A stretch of DNA of 64,000 nucleotides from Burkholderia pseudomultivorans. Lineage in GTDB: Bacteria > Pseudomonadota > Gammaproteobacteria > Burkholderiales > Burkholderiaceae. Location of the stretch: assembly GCF_001718415.1 (NCBI RefSeq), contig NZ_CP013378.1, positions 4,092,001 through 4,156,000 on the forward strand, in the 5' to 3' direction. How positions within the stretch are numbered: the first letter of the stretch is position 1; each line of letters begins with the position of its first letter. The notes under the pieces are model-generated. The model had not been told where the DNA came from, made no database searches, and was given only the letters and a program-made list of their open reading frames with translations. This document shows, one piece after another, positions 39,683-49,532 of this stretch. Made by a program: the position numbers and the translations under genes.

Positions 39683-40894
39683 TTGGCACACGCGGAACTC
39701 GCAGGAAAACACCTCGTTCTCGGCCTGACGGGCGGCATCGCCTGCTACAAGATCGCCGAGCTCACCCGGCTGCTGACCAAGGCAGGCGCGACCGTGCAGG
39801 TCGCGATGACCGAAGCGGCCGCCCAGTTCATCACGCCCGTCACGATGCAGGCGCTGTCCGGCCGGCCCGTCTACACGAGCCAGTGGGACGCGCGCATCGA
39901 CAACAACATGGCGCACATCGACCTGTCGCGCGAAGCCGACGCGATCGTGATCGCGCCCGCGTCGACCGATTTCCTCGCGAAGCTCGCGCACGGCTTCGCA
40001 GACGATCTGCTGTCGACGCTGTGCGTCGCACGCGATTGCCCGCTGCTGGTCGTGCCCGCGATGAACCGCCAGATGTGGCAGAACCCGGCCACGCAGCGCA
40101 ACGTCGCGCAACTGCGCGCCGACGGCGTGTCGGTGCTCGGCCCCGATTCGGGCGCGCAGGCGTGCGGCGAAGTCGGCGACGGCCGCATGCTCGAGCCCGA
40201 GGCGATCTACGAAGCGATCGTTTCCCATTTCCAGCCGAAGCGGCTCGCGCACCGCCGCGTGCTGATCACGGCCGGCCCGACCTTCGAACCGCTCGACCCG
40301 GTGCGCGGCCTGACGAACCGCTCGAGCGGCAAGATGGGCTTCGCGCTCGCGCGCGCCGCGCAGCAGGCCGGCGCCGAAGTCCATCTGGTCGCGGGGCCGG
40401 TCGCGCTCGACACGCCGTGGGGCGTGTACCGCGAGGACGTGCAGACCGCGCAGCAGATGTACGACGCCGTGATGAACGCGGTCAACGATGCCGACATCTT
40501 CATCGCGGTCGCCGCAGTCGCCGACTGGCGCGTCGCGCAGCCGGCCGAGCACAAGATGAAGAAAACGACCGACCGCAAGATGCCGCAGCTCGAATTCGTC
40601 GAGAACCCCGACATCCTCGCGTCGGTCGCCGCGCTGCCCGATCCGCCGTTCTGCGTCGGGTTCGCAGCCGAGAGCGGCGACCTCGACGTGCACGGCGACG
40701 AGAAGCGCAAGCGCAAGAACGTGCCGCTGCTGGTCGGCAACCTCGGCCCGCTGACGTTCGGCCGCGACGACAACGAGGTCGTGCTGTTCGAGGCGTCCGG
40801 CCTCACGCGGCTGCCGCGTGCGCCGAAGGACGAACTCGCGCACGCGCTCGTCGACGAAATCGCGAAGCGCCTGCCCGACAACCGCCTGATCTGA
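39683..40894 (+). CDS. coaBC: Bifunctional CoaBC (phosphopantothenoylcysteine synthetase/decarboxylase)
   Basis: A 403-residue enzyme of coenzyme A synthesis. The N-terminal CoaC half (FMN decarboxylase) has [18 protein letters not shown], the active His in HIDLSREAD and [16 protein letters not shown]; the CoaB half has [25 protein letters not shown] and [12 protein letters not shown]. The start is a TTG at 39683, following TGGAGA; no ATG or GTG is well placed. dut follows after 55 bases. Confidence 0.93.
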   Translation: MAHAELAGKHLVLGLTGGIACYKIAELTRLLTKAGATVQVAMTEAAAQFITPVTMQALSGRPVYTSQWDARIDNNMAHIDLSREADAIVIAPASTDFLAKLAHGFADDLLSTLCVARDCPLLVVPAMNRQMWQNPATQRNVAQLRADGVSVLGPDSGAQACGEVGDGRMLEPEAIYEAIVSHFQPKRLAHRRVLITAGPTFEPLDPVRGLTNRSSGKMGFALARAAQQAGAEVHLVAGPVALDTPWGVYREDVQTAQQMYDAVMNAVNDADIFIAVAAVADWRVAQPAEHKMKKTTDRKMPQLEFVENPDILASVAALPDPPFCVGFAAESGDLDVHGDEKRKRKNVPLLVGNLGPLTFGRDDNEVVLFEASGLTRLPRAPKDELAHALVDEIAKRLPDNRLI

Positions 40895-40949
40895 TCCCTC
40901 GCGCGGCGGCACGCGCCGCCGCGCCCTTTCCGACCGAATCGACGACCGC

Positions 40950-41396
40950 ATGAAACTCGACCTGAAGATTCTCGACGCGCGCATGCGCGACTACCTGCCC
41001 GCCTACGCGACCACCGGCAGCGCCGGCCTCGACCTGCGCGCGTGCCTCGACGCGCCGCTGACGCTCAAGCCGGGCGAAACGGCGCTCGTGCCGACCGGTC
41101 TCGCGATCCACCTGGCCGACCCCGGCTACGCGGCGCTGATCCTGCCGCGCTCGGGCCTCGGCCACAAGCACGGCATCGTGCTCGGCAATCTGGTCGGGCT
41201 GATCGACTCCGACTATCAGGGCCAGCTGATGATCTCGACGTGGAACCGCGGCCAGACCGAGTTCGTGCTGAACCCGTTCGAGCGGCTCGCGCAACTCGTG
41301 ATCGTGCCGGTCGTGCAGGCGCAGTTCAACATCGTCGACGACTTCGCGCAGAGCGAGCGCGGTGCCGGCGGGTTCGGCAGCACCGGTCGCCACTGA
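40950..41396 (+). CDS. dut: dUTP diphosphatase Dut
   Basis: A 148-residue trimeric dUTPase: motif I AGLDLRA, motif [13 protein letters not shown], motif [14 protein letters not shown], motif IV RLAQLVI and motif [13 protein letters not shown]. It hydrolyses dUTP to dUMP, keeping uracil out of DNA. A bidirectional terminator follows. Confidence 0.97.
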   Translation: MKLDLKILDARMRDYLPAYATTGSAGLDLRACLDAPLTLKPGETALVPTGLAIHLADPGYAALILPRSGLGHKHGIVLGNLVGLIDSDYQGQLMISTWNRGQTEFVLNPFERLAQLVIVPVVQAQFNIVDDFAQSERGAGGFGSTGRH

Positions 41397-41414
41397 GCGT
41401 CGTACCGGATACGC

Positions 41415-41438
41415 AAAAGGGCCCGCGGGCCCTTTTTT
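41415..41438. terminator. Bidirectional terminator between dut and a membrane protein gene
   Basis: AAAAGGGC and GCCCTTTT flank CCGCGG, with A- and T-runs on both sides, serving the converging dut and COG4705 genes. Confidence 0.85.
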
Positions 41439-41466
41439 GTTGCTCGCCGTCCGGGCGCGCCGCGCG

Positions 41467-42237
41467 TCAGTCGTCGACGCGCTGTGCGATCCGTGCGGGC
41501 GTCATGCCGCGCTGCCGCTGCTGCGCGAGCATCGCATAGGCCACCATCGCGACGAGCACGCCGAGCAGCACCGCCGACGATCCGACCGTGCCGAGCGCGA
41601 GGCCGCCCTTGGCGATCGGCTTCGTCAGCAAGTCGCCGACCGTCGCGCCGAATGGCCGCGTCAGCACGAACGCGGCCCAGAACAGCAGCACACCGGAGAT
41701 CCGCGTGAAGTAGTGTGCGACCACGATCGCCGCAATCAGGCCGCCGATCAGCAGCGCACCGCCGCCGAAGCCGAGGCCGGAACTGTCCGCGAGGAAATCG
41801 CCGAGCGCGGTGCCAAGCGTGTTCGAGAACAGGATCGCGATCCAATAGAGCATCTCGACCTTGCGCGTCCGGATCCGGTCGACCGACAGCGATTCGCCGC
41901 TCAGTCGCCAGATCACGAAGATCGACAGCAGGATCGCGACGAGAATCGATGCGCCGAGCGCGTAGCCGAGCCCGAGCGTGCGGTCCATGAAGTCGGACAT
42001 CGTCGTGCCGGCCGTGCTGGTCGCGACGATCACCGCCCAGTAGATCGCCGGCCGATAGCGTGTGGTGCGCATCTGCGCGCCGAGCGTGACGAGGAAGAAA
42101 CCGAACAGCAGGATCGAGCTCATCGCATAGCCGACGTTCAGCGTCATCGACAGCAGGTCGCCGCCGGTTTCGCCGAGCGTCGTCGCGCAGATCTTCATGA
42201 TCCAGAACGCGAGCGTGATTTCGGGAAGTTTTTTCAT
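41467..42237 (-). CDS. Multi-pass membrane protein of the COG4705 type
   Basis: A 256-residue inner-membrane protein starting MKKLPEITLAFWIMKICATTLGE, with about eight hydrophobic helices. The family signatures KICATTLGETGGD and NTLGTALGDFLADSSGLGF recur twice (internal two-fold repeat), as does FGATVGDLLTKP. Function is not established in the family. It converges with dut. GAGG-like sequence before the ATG supports the start over a longer frame. Confidence 0.8.
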   Translation of the reverse strand: MKKLPEITLAFWIMKICATTLGETGGDLLSMTLNVGYAMSSILLFGFFLVTLGAQMRTTRYRPAIYWAVIVATSTAGTTMSDFMDRTLGLGYALGASILVAILLSIFVIWRLSGESLSVDRIRTRKVEMLYWIAILFSNTLGTALGDFLADSSGLGFGGGALLIGGLIAAIVVAHYFTRISGVLLFWAAFVLTRPFGATVGDLLTKPIAKGGLALGTVGSSAVLLGVLVAMVAYAMLAQQRQRGMTPARIAQRVDD

Positions 42238-42390
42238 TCGAACCTCGTGCGGAAACGCAGCGCGCGGCCGTACCGCGCGCATCGCAGACAGGCTCGAATG
42301 TAATCGCCGACGGCTTAACGCAACCTTAGCATTCGCCGGACAGGCGGCGCCGCGTGCCGGCGCCGTATCGCGCAGCGCACCGCCGCGGCC

Positions 42391-43797
42391 TCAGCGTGCG
42401 TGTTCGTGCCGGTAACGCAGCACATACGCGCCCACGAGCAGCACGACGAACGCGACGCCGACCACCATCGTCATCCGGAACTCGCGCGTGAACGCGGTCG
42501 TCAGCAGGATCGCCGCGACGAGCCCCGCACCGAGCAGGCTGCCGAACGGGTGCGCCCACATCCGGAACGCGAGCGCGGGGCCGCGATACTTCGCACGAAA
42601 GCGGAGGTGCGTGACGAAGATCATCATCCACGTGAACAGCGCGCCGAACATCGCGATCGCCATCATCACGGTGAACGCGGTATCGGGCGACAGCGCGACC
42701 AGCACGGCCGCAACCGCGACGCCGCTGGTCGAGATCCACAGCGCCGCGCGCGGCACGCCGTTCGCGCCGAGGCGGCCGAACACGGCCGGCGCGAGCCGCG
42801 CACGCGACAGGCTGAACATCATCCGCGTCGTCACGTACAGCTGGCTGTTCATCGCCGACAGCGCCGCGATCAGCAGCACGAAGTTGATCACGCCCGCCGC
42901 ATAGGGCACGTGCGTCGCAGCCATCACCTTCACGAACGGGCTCTCGTCGGTGCCGGCCTGCGTCCACGGCACGATCGCGAGCATCAGCGACAGCGTCAGC
43001 AGGTAGAACAGCACGAGGCGGAATACCGTCGAGCGAAACGCGCGCGTCACCGCGTGCTGCGGATCGCGCGCTTCGCCGGCCGCAATCGCGACCGCCTCGA
43101 TGCTCATGTAGCTGAAGATCGCGACGATCACCGCGACCCAGGTGCCCCATGGCCCCTTCGGCATGAAGCCGCCGTGCGCGGTGTAGTTGGCGAAGCCGAT
43201 GCCGGACGCGGCCGGCGCCGACCATACCAGATAGGCGCCCAGCACCACGAACACGACAATTGCCGCGATCTTCAGCAAAGAGAACGCATATTCGACCGAT
43301 CCGTACAGCGTGACGCTCGCCAGGTTCACCGCGATCAGCAGCGCCGAGAAGCCGATCACCCAGTACCACCCGGGCACGGCCGGAAACCAGTACTTCATGA
43401 ACACGGCGATCGCGCTGATCTCGGTGCCGATCGCGAACACGACCGCGAACCAGTATGCATAGCGCACGAGAAAGCCGGCCAGCGGGCCGACGTAGTGCTC
43501 CGCGTACGCGCCGAACGAACCGGCCGTCGGATGTGCGACCGTCATTTCCGCGAGCGCGCCCATCAGCAGCAGCGCGATCAGCGCGCCGATCGCATACGAA
43601 ACCAGCACGCTCGGGCCGGCGAGCCCGATCGCGAACCCGCTGCCGAGGAACAGCCCCGTGCCGATCGCGCCGCCGATCGCGATCATCGCCATCTGCCCCG
43701 ACGTCAGCGCGTGGCGCAAGCCTTGTTCGCGTTCGACGATAGTGTCGAACGACCCTTGTTGTTGTGTCACTGCGTTGCCACTCCCCTGCCCCACCAT
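42391..43797 (-). CDS. Amino acid permease of the APC superfamily
   Basis: A 468-residue permease with about 12 hydrophobic helices. LRHALTSGQMAMIAIGGAIGTGLFLGSG is the AAT-family signature; FAVVFAIGTEISAIA and EAVAIAAGEARDPQHAV are typical too. It imports an amino acid by proton symport; the substrate is not decided by the sequence. A terminator for the convergent or downstream gene lies beyond 43816. Confidence 0.9.
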   Translation of the reverse strand: MVGQGSGNAVTQQQGSFDTIVEREQGLRHALTSGQMAMIAIGGAIGTGLFLGSGFAIGLAGPSVLVSYAIGALIALLLMGALAEMTVAHPTAGSFGAYAEHYVGPLAGFLVRYAYWFAVVFAIGTEISAIAVFMKYWFPAVPGWYWVIGFSALLIAVNLASVTLYGSVEYAFSLLKIAAIVVFVVLGAYLVWSAPAASGIGFANYTAHGGFMPKGPWGTWVAVIVAIFSYMSIEAVAIAAGEARDPQHAVTRAFRSTVFRLVLFYLLTLSLMLAIVPWTQAGTDESPFVKVMAATHVPYAAGVINFVLLIAALSAMNSQLYVTTRMMFSLSRARLAPAVFGRLGANGVPRAALWISTSGVAVAAVLVALSPDTAFTVMMAIAMFGALFTWMMIFVTHLRFRAKYRGPALAFRMWAHPFGSLLGAGLVAAILLTTAFTREFRMTMVVGVAFVVLLVGAYVLRYRHEHAR

Positions 43798-43815
43798 CGC
43801 GCCGCCGGCGCCGGA

Positions 43816-43855
43816 TAAAACGAAACGGCGCGGAGGACTTCCCGCGCCGTTCGCA
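43816..43855 (-). terminator. Intrinsic terminator after clpA
   Basis: ACGGCGCGG (43825-43833) pairs with CCGCGCCGT (43842-43850); on the minus strand TTTCGTTTTA follows. It separates the clpSA unit from the permease gene. Confidence 0.8.
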
Positions 43856-43873
43856 TGAACAACGAATTATCGC

Positions 43874-46174
43874 TTACTCGACTTCGACCGTCTCTTCGTT
43901 CGGCTTGTGCGGCGGATTCGCCAGCTTGTCGAACGACAGCTGCACCTTGTCGTTCTCGTCGACGTCGACCGTCACGTGGCCGCCGTTGACCAGCTTGCCG
44001 AACAGCAGCTCGTCGGCCAGCGCGCGACGGATCGTGTCCTGGATCAGCCGCTGCATCGGCCGCGCGCCCATCAGCGGGTCGAAGCCGTGCTTCGCCAGAT
44101 GCTTGCGCAGCGCGTCGGTGAACAGCGCATCGACCTTCTTCTCGTGCAGCTGCTCCTCGAGCTGGATCAGGAACTTGTCGACCACGCGCATGATGATTTC
44201 CTCATCGAGCGAGCGGAAGCTGATGATCGCGTCCAGACGGTTGCGGAACTCCGGCGTGAACAGGCGCTTGATGTCGGTCATCTCGTCGCCCGTCTCGCGG
44301 CGCGTCGTGAAGCCGATCGTCGCCTTCTGCATCGACTCGGCGCCCGCGTTCGTCGTCATGATGATGATGACGTTGCGGAAATCCGCCTTGCGGCCGTTGT
44401 TGTCCGTCAGCGTGCCGTGGTCCATCACCTGCAGCAGCACGTTGAAGATGTCCGGATGCGCCTTCTCGATTTCGTCGAGCAGCAGCACGCAATGCGGCTT
44501 CTTCGTGACGGCTTCGGTCAGCAGGCCGCCCTGGTCGAACCCGACATAGCCCGGCGGCGCGCCGATCAGGCGGCTCACCGCGTGACGCTCCATGTATTCC
44601 GACATGTCGAAGCGGATCAGCTCGATGCCGAGCGTGAACGCGAGCTGGCGCGCCACTTCGGTCTTGCCGACGCCGGTCGGGCCGGAGAACAGGAACGCGC
44701 CGATCGGCTTGTCCATCTTGCCGAGGCCCGCGCGCGCCATCTTGATCGAGGCCGCGAGCGCGTCGATCGCCGGATCCTGGCCGAACACGACGCTCTTCAG
44801 GTCGCGGTCGAGCGTCTGCAGCTTGCTGCGATCGTCCTGCGACACGCTCTGCGCCGGCACGCGCGCGATCTTCGAGATGATTTCCTCGATCTCGCTCTTG
44901 CCGATCGTCTTCTTCTGCTTCGACTTCGGCAGGATGCGCTGCGCGGCGCCCGCTTCGTCGATCACGTCGATCGCCTTGTCCGGCAGGTGACGGTCGGTGA
45001 TGAAGCGCGCTGACAGTTCGGCAGCGGCCGACAGTGCGCCCGACGAATACTTGACGCCGTGGTGCTCCTCGAAGCGCGACTTCAGCCCGCGCAGGATCGC
45101 GACCGTCTGCTCGACGCTCGGCTCCGTCACGTCGACCTTCTGGAAACGCCGCGACAGCGCCGCATCCTTCTCGAAGATGCCGCGATACTCGGTGAAGGTG
45201 GTCGCGCCGATGCACTTGAGCGTGCCCGACGACAGCGCCGGCTTCAGCAGGTTCGACGCATCGAGCGTGCCGCCCGACGCGGCGCCCGCGCCGATCAGCG
45301 TGTGGATCTCGTCGATGAACAGGATCGCGTGCGGACGCTCCTTCAGCTCCTTCAGCACCGTCTTCAGACGCTGCTCGAAATCGCCGCGATACTTGGTGCC
45401 CGCGAGCAGCGCGCCCATGTCGAGCGAGTACACCTGCGCGTTCGCGAGGATGTCCGGCACCTCGCCGCGCGTGATGCGGTACGCGAGGCCTTCGGCGATC
45501 GCGGTCTTGCCCACGCCGGCCTCGCCGACCAGCAGCGGATTGTTCTTGCGGCGACGGCACAGCACCTGCACGACGCGCTCGACCTCGGGCTCGCGCCCGA
45601 TCAGCGGATCGATCCGGCCGTCCTTCGCCATCTGGTTCAGGTTCTGCGTGAACTGCGCGAGCGGGGTTTCCTTCTGCGCGTTCGCGTCTTCGCTTTCCGC
45701 GCTCGCATCGCTCGACTTCGCGGCTTCGCCGCTGTTGGTCTTGGCGATGCCGTGCGAAATGAAGTTCACGACGTCGAGACGCGTCACGCCCTGCTGCTGC
45801 AGGTAGTAGACGGCGTGCGAATCCTTCTCGCCGAAGATCGCGACCAGCACGTTCGCGCCGGTGACTTCCTTCTTGCCGTTCGACGTCGACTGGACGTGCA
45901 TGATCGCGCGCTGGATCACGCGCTGGAAACCGAGCGTCGGCTGGGTATCGACATCGTCGGTGCCCGGCACGGTCGGTGTGTTGTCGTGGATGAAATTGCG
46001 CAGGTTCTGACGCAGATCCTCGATGTTGGCCGCACATGCGCGCAACACCTCGGCTGCCGTGGGATTATCCAGCAGGGCCAGCAGCAGATGCTCGACCGTA
46101 ATGAACTCATGGCGCGCCTGGCGTGCTTCCATGAACGCCATGTGCAGGCTGACTTCCAATTCCTGGGCAATCAT
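43874..46174 (-). CDS. clpA: ATP-dependent Clp protease ATP-binding subunit ClpA
   Basis: A 766-residue AAA+ unfoldase that feeds ClpP. N-domain (about 1-145) with the two Clp_N repeats; first AAA module with Walker A GEAGVGKT at 217-224 and [13 protein letters not shown]; second with [14 protein letters not shown] near residue 500 and [19 protein letters not shown]-type loop for ClpP docking is present as [14 protein letters not shown] sits before ATG 46174, and clpS ends 4 bases into it. Together with clpS they form the N-end rule degradation unit. Confidence 0.97.
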   Translation of the reverse strand: MIAQELEVSLHMAFMEARQARHEFITVEHLLLALLDNPTAAEVLRACAANIEDLRQNLRNFIHDNTPTVPGTDDVDTQPTLGFQRVIQRAIMHVQSTSNGKKEVTGANVLVAIFGEKDSHAVYYLQQQGVTRLDVVNFISHGIAKTNSGEAAKSSDASAESEDANAQKETPLAQFTQNLNQMAKDGRIDPLIGREPEVERVVQVLCRRRKNNPLLVGEAGVGKTAIAEGLAYRITRGEVPDILANAQVYSLDMGALLAGTKYRGDFEQRLKTVLKELKERPHAILFIDEIHTLIGAGAASGGTLDASNLLKPALSSGTLKCIGATTFTEYRGIFEKDAALSRRFQKVDVTEPSVEQTVAILRGLKSRFEEHHGVKYSSGALSAAAELSARFITDRHLPDKAIDVIDEAGAAQRILPKSKQKKTIGKSEIEEIISKIARVPAQSVSQDDRSKLQTLDRDLKSVVFGQDPAIDALAASIKMARAGLGKMDKPIGAFLFSGPTGVGKTEVARQLAFTLGIELIRFDMSEYMERHAVSRLIGAPPGYVGFDQGGLLTEAVTKKPHCVLLLDEIEKAHPDIFNVLLQVMDHGTLTDNNGRKADFRNVIIIMTTNAGAESMQKATIGFTTRRETGDEMTDIKRLFTPEFRNRLDAIISFRSLDEEIIMRVVDKFLIQLEEQLHEKKVDALFTDALRKHLAKHGFDPLMGARPMQRLIQDTIRRALADELLFGKLVNGGHVTVDVDENDKVQLSFDKLANPPHKPNEETVEVE

Positions 46175-46485
46175 GCTTCCTCCATCACGCACTGCAGCGG
46201 ATGCCCGGCCTGCCGCGCATGGGTAACGACTTGCTCAACCTTGGTCGACGCGATGTCCCGCGTATAGACCCCACAAACCCCTCGCCCTTCGCGATGGACC
46301 TTCAGCATGATCTGCGTGGCCGTCTCGCGATCCTTCTTGAAATACTCCTGCACAACCATCACGACGAACTCCATCGGCGTGAAGTCGTCGTTGAGCAACA
46401 CCACCTTGTACATCGAAGGTGGCTTCAGCTTCTGCTCCTTGCGTTCCAGGACGGTGCTGTCCTGCTTGTCCGGGATAATCGCCAT
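46171..46485 (-). CDS. clpS: ClpA adaptor protein ClpS
   Basis: A 104-residue N-end-rule adaptor. [18 protein letters not shown] carries the binding-pocket Asn-Asp, [16 protein letters not shown] the metal/His face, and [18 protein letters not shown] the C-terminal helix. A long flexible N-terminus precedes it. It overlaps clpA by 4 bases, as usual. Confidence 0.96.
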   Translation of the reverse strand: MAIIPDKQDSTVLERKEQKLKPPSMYKVVLLNDDFTPMEFVVMVVQEYFKKDRETATQIMLKVHREGRGVCGVYTRDIASTKVEQVVTHARQAGHPLQCVMEEA

Positions 46486-46849
46486 ACACCCATTCTAAAC
46501 AACTCGGACAGGCCCGCAATCCTGCCATTACCCGACCGATCGGCCGGCGCCCTCCCCGGTCTCCCGGAACACGCGAACGTCCTCGCGCCATGCGAAAGCC
46601 GGCTGCGGTGCCGGCTTTCACGCGTGGCGCGGAACACGAACCTTCTCGGGGAATCGCACCGGAACGTCGTATCCGCATCCAGTATCCCACAAGCCGGGAC
46701 GACTCGAACGCGTGTCACTCGAGCCTGGTATATGAGCCGATTATGCGACTTTTCAAGTCCCCGCGCTTGGCCGCATGCTGCAAAGCAAAGCCGGAAAAAC
46801 CCTGAAAATGGGTTCTTTACAACGTCCCCCTATACGTCTAAAAATTTTC
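46486..46849. other. Gene-free region between clpS and the cold-shock gene
   Basis: About 360 bases without a convincing ORF. It holds one strong hairpin, AAAGCCGGC with GCCGGCTTT (about 46597-46618), without a T-run on either strand, and the minus-strand promoter of clpSA, which was not identified. No known small RNA was recognised. Confidence 0.5.
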
Positions 46850-46878
46850 TTGACACCCAAATAAAGAGCGCCAACAAT
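46850..46878 (+). promoter_or_regulatory. Promoter of the cold-shock gene with long 5' leader
   Basis: Consensus TTGACA (46850-46855), 17-base spacer, AACAAT (46873-46878). The start of transcription near 46885 gives a leader of about 140 bases, as in cspA mRNAs, where the leader's folding is the thermosensor. Confidence 0.65.
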
Positions 46879-47025
46879 CAAGCTGGCACTTTTTTCAAAT
46901 TGCCGGCAGGCGATATGAAAGAGGCCGAGGTGAGCTTGTGAGGGGGGAACGGCTGTATTTTCCGGTCGTTTAGCTTTTCGAGCGTGCTCGTGGTAAGTAG
47001 CGACTGTGTGACAGGGGAAGTAGGT

Positions 47026-47229
47026 ATGGCAACTGGTATTGTCAAATGGTTCAACGACGCGAAGGGCTTCGGTTTCATCACCCCCGACGAGGGCGGTGAA
47101 GATCTGTTTGCGCACTTCTCGGCCATCAACATGCAGGGTTTCAAGACCCTGAAGGAAGGTCAGAAGGTCAGCTTCGAGGTCGTCCAAGGACCGAAAGGCA
47201 AGCAAGCTTCGAATATCCAGGCCGCCTGA
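47026..47229 (+). CDS. Cold-shock domain protein (CspA family)
   Basis: A 67-residue OB-fold nucleic-acid chaperone. RNP-1 is KGFGFI and RNP-2 is VFAHF-like [29 protein letters not shown] is the family start, with GGGGAAG ahead of the ATG. The 140-base leader suggests temperature-dependent translation. A good terminator follows. Which Csp paralogue this is cannot be told. Confidence 0.95.
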   Translation: MATGIVKWFNDAKGFGFITPDEGGEDLFAHFSAINMQGFKTLKEGQKVSFEVVQGPKGKQASNIQAA

Positions 47230-47250
47230 GGGCAACGGATTTCGGATGAA

Positions 47251-47282
47251 GAAACCCGGCTGAATGCCGGGTTTCTTTTTTT
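47251..47282 (+). terminator. Intrinsic terminator after the cold-shock gene
   Basis: GAAACCCGGC (47251-47260) pairs with GCCGGGTTTC (47266-47275) around TGAAT, followed by TTTTTTT. Confidence 0.93.
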
Positions 47283-47456
47283 GTGATTCGCCAAAGCGCT
47301 GCGGCGATTGGCCGGTCATTTTGCACAATCACGGCGCATGCGCCGTGATTGTCGGAATGGACGCACAGATCGCTTCGGCAATGCGCGCCTTCGTTTCACG
47401 ATCGCGATTGCCGTCATCACGGCGCAATATTCGCGCGAGCGTTTTTCTGCGCGCCG

Positions 47457-49133
47457 CTACCAGTTGTACGACGCGCCGGCGCCCCACGTCGTCGCCGCAT
47501 TCAGGCTCGCGCCGGCACGCAGCTTCAGGTTCGCGCCGATGCGCATCGATGCGCCCAGCGCAACGGCCTGGTAGCCCATGTAGCCGCCCGTCCCGATGCC
47601 GAGCGCGACCGTCCTGCCGACATCGGCATCCGGAATCATCGACAGCGCGGTCGCAGCCGCGACGCCCCCGTATGCGCGCCGCGCCACGGCGTGGAGCTGA
47701 CGCAGGTTGACGGCGTCGGAGGGCAGCACGCCATCCGCGACGTGGGCGAGCTTGCGCTCGCGTCCGGGTGCACCGATCGACACCGTATCGTCCCGATCCA
47801 CGATCGCGCCGTGACCGAGCGCGACCGCGTTCGCGCCGCTCGCCACGGCGTGCGCGCCCAGCGCCACGCTCTGCACGCCCGCCGCCGACGCTCCGCTGCC
47901 GAGGCTCGCAGCGGCATCGCCGCCAGCCGCCGCGTCGCCCCCGAGCGCGATGCTGCGCGAACCGTGCGCCTGCGCGCGGGCGCCGAGCGCGACGCCGCTG
48001 TCGGCGCTCGCGCGGGCGCCCGCACCGAGCGCGGTGCTGCCGACACCGTCGGCCCGTGCGCCCGCGCCGGCCGCGACGCCGTTGACGGCGGTCGCATGCG
48101 CGCCGGCGCCGACCGCAACGCTGCGGTCCGTCGCCGCGACCGCGCTCTGCCCGAGCGCCAGACTCGCCGCGCCTGCTGCGGCCGCATCGGCGCCGAATGC
48201 GGCAGCGCCGACGCCCGCGGCGCGCGCCGACACGCCGACCGCCGCGCCATCCATGCCGCTCGCATTCGCGTGCGCGCCCACCGCGGTGCCGCGATCCGCC
48301 GCCGCATTCGCGGCCATTCCGATCGCGATGCTGTCGAACTGCGCCGCGCTCGCGCCGCTGCCGACCGCAAGCGCGCCGTCCCCCGATGCCGACGCCTCCG
48401 CGCCGAACGCCGTGCTGCCGGCGCCGGTTGCAGCGGCTTGCGCGCCGACGGCCGTGCCGTCGATTCCGGCCGCATTCGCGTGTGCGCCGAGCGCGGTGCC
48501 TTGATCCGCCGACGCTTGCGCGGCGACGCCGATCGCGATCGCGTCGAACTCGATGGCGCTCGCGCCGCTGCCGAGCGCCACGCTCCCGTCACCGAACGCG
48601 GACGCATCTGCGCCAAGCGCCGTACTGGCCGCGCCGGTCGCGCTCGACAGCACGCCCACCGCCGTGCTGCTCGAACTGCGCGCCGTCGCCAGCGTGCCGG
48701 CGGCCATGCTTTGCTCGCCCTTCGCCTGCGCGCCGGCGCCGAGCGCGACGCCATCGTCGTGATGCGCGGCCGCCGCGACGCCCACCGCGAGGCTCCCGTC
48801 GCCCGCCGCCCACGCACCGGTGCCGAGCGCCGCGCTGTTCACGCCCGCCGCGAGCGCCCGGGCGCCTGTCGCGAAGCTGTCGTGACCCGGCGCCCGCGCA
48901 CGCGTTGCGGTCGCGATGACCGACGTATCGGCCGCACTGGCATTCGAACCGGTCGCGGACGGTTCGTCGAAACCGCGTTGCGCATACGCGTCGGGGACGG
49001 CCCATCCGAGCATGCCCGCCACGCCCGAGGCGAGCATCCGCCGGGTCCGCGCACGCGCGGCGTGCGCCCGCGTTGAACCGACATTCGACCCGAACGTGGT
49101 CGGCCTGCCATTCCGGTTTTTCCCGTTTTCCAT
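47457..49133 (-). CDS. YadA-like trimeric autotransporter adhesin
   Basis: A 558-residue outer-membrane adhesin. An extended signal peptide with an Arg-rich n-region ends near AYAQ (residue 52). A head of about 370 residues consists of 14-residue YadA/Hia repeats (AxGxxAxAxGxxSxAxG type), followed by a short neck and stalk (GERK-like RERKLAHVADGVLPSDAVNLRQL) and the C-terminal YadA anchor GYMGYQAVALGAS...WGAGASYNW, ending in Trp. GGATAA precedes the ATG at 49133. It should form a trimeric beta-barrel with three head strands and bind host or matrix ligands. It converges with the cold-shock gene. Confidence 0.9.
   Translation of the reverse strand: MENGKNRNGRPTTFGSNVGSTRAHAARARTRRMLASGVAGMLGWAVPDAYAQRGFDEPSATGSNASAADTSVIATATRARAPGHDSFATGARALAAGVNSAALGTGAWAAGDGSLAVGVAAAAHHDDGVALGAGAQAKGEQSMAAGTLATARSSSSTAVGVLSSATGAASTALGADASAFGDGSVALGSGASAIEFDAIAIGVAAQASADQGTALGAHANAAGIDGTAVGAQAAATGAGSTAFGAEASASGDGALAVGSGASAAQFDSIAIGMAANAAADRGTAVGAHANASGMDGAAVGVSARAAGVGAAAFGADAAAAGAASLALGQSAVAATDRSVAVGAGAHATAVNGVAAGAGARADGVGSTALGAGARASADSGVALGARAQAHGSRSIALGGDAAAGGDAAASLGSGASAAGVQSVALGAHAVASGANAVALGHGAIVDRDDTVSIGAPGRERKLAHVADGVLPSDAVNLRQLHAVARRAYGGVAAATALSMIPDADVGRTVALGIGTGGYMGYQAVALGASMRIGANLKLRAGASLNAATTWGAGASYNW
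48195..48614 (-). repeat. Two tandem 210-bp (70-residue) super-repeats in the adhesin head
   Basis: Residues 174-243 and 244-313 are each five 14-mers in the same order, for example GADASAFGDGSVAL / GAEASASGDGALAV, then GSGASAIEFDAIAI / GSGASAAQFDSIAI, then GAHANAAGIDGTAV / GAHANASGMDGAAV. The nucleotide step is 210 bases. This is a recent unit duplication on top of the older 14-residue repeat, a likely site of length change by recombination. Confidence 0.8.
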
Positions 49134-49436
49134 AGTTATCCTGATTATGTTTTTCGATATTCGGCACGCGCCGATTCCGGCTCGAATCCGGAACCGATTC
49201 ACGCCGCGCGTCGACCGCCGCCGTTCCCGTGGCCGATCACATCAAGGACACCGCGGACACGCGACTACCGATGATCAGGACTGGTCGCACGAACGGGCGG
49301 TCGAAATCGAGTATAGGGACGGCAGACGTCCCGATATATATGACAAGTCCCAATCTTTCCCGGTCGGCTATGCGAATTCGCACTTGACCGATAGCATCGC
49401 GCGGAATCGGCCCGAAGCTGCGCGCGCCTCCAGAAT
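49134..49436. other. Gene-free region between adhesin and oxidase genes
   Basis: About 300 bases upstream of the adhesin. It contains an inverted repeat GGGACG-N5-CGTCCC (49316-49332) followed by an AT-rich stretch (GATATATATGAC), a possible operator/promoter for the adhesin on the minus strand or for nothing visible on the plus strand. No ORF was accepted. Confidence 0.5.
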
Positions 49437-49470
49437 GAAAAGGCCGCGCATCGAAACCGATGCGCGGCCT
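49437..49470 (-). terminator. Intrinsic terminator after the multicopper oxidase
   Basis: GGCCGCGCATCG (49442-49453) pairs with CGATGCGCGGCC (49458-49469) around AAAC; TTTTC follows on the minus strand. Confidence 0.85.
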
Positions 49471-49532
49471 GCTGCCGACGACACGATGCCGCCTGCGTCG
49501 GGCATCTCGCCGACGCCGCGACGAACGCTCCG

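Noticed and set aside
46596..46619. Hairpin GCCGGC..GCCGGC as a terminator of clpS or a small RNA
   Set aside because: Lies upstream of clpS start and has no T-run on either strand; no promoter seen for a small RNA.
46753..47328. 191-codon minus-strand frame over the cold-shock gene
   Set aside because: Antisense to a clear CspA-family gene and its leader; no domain.
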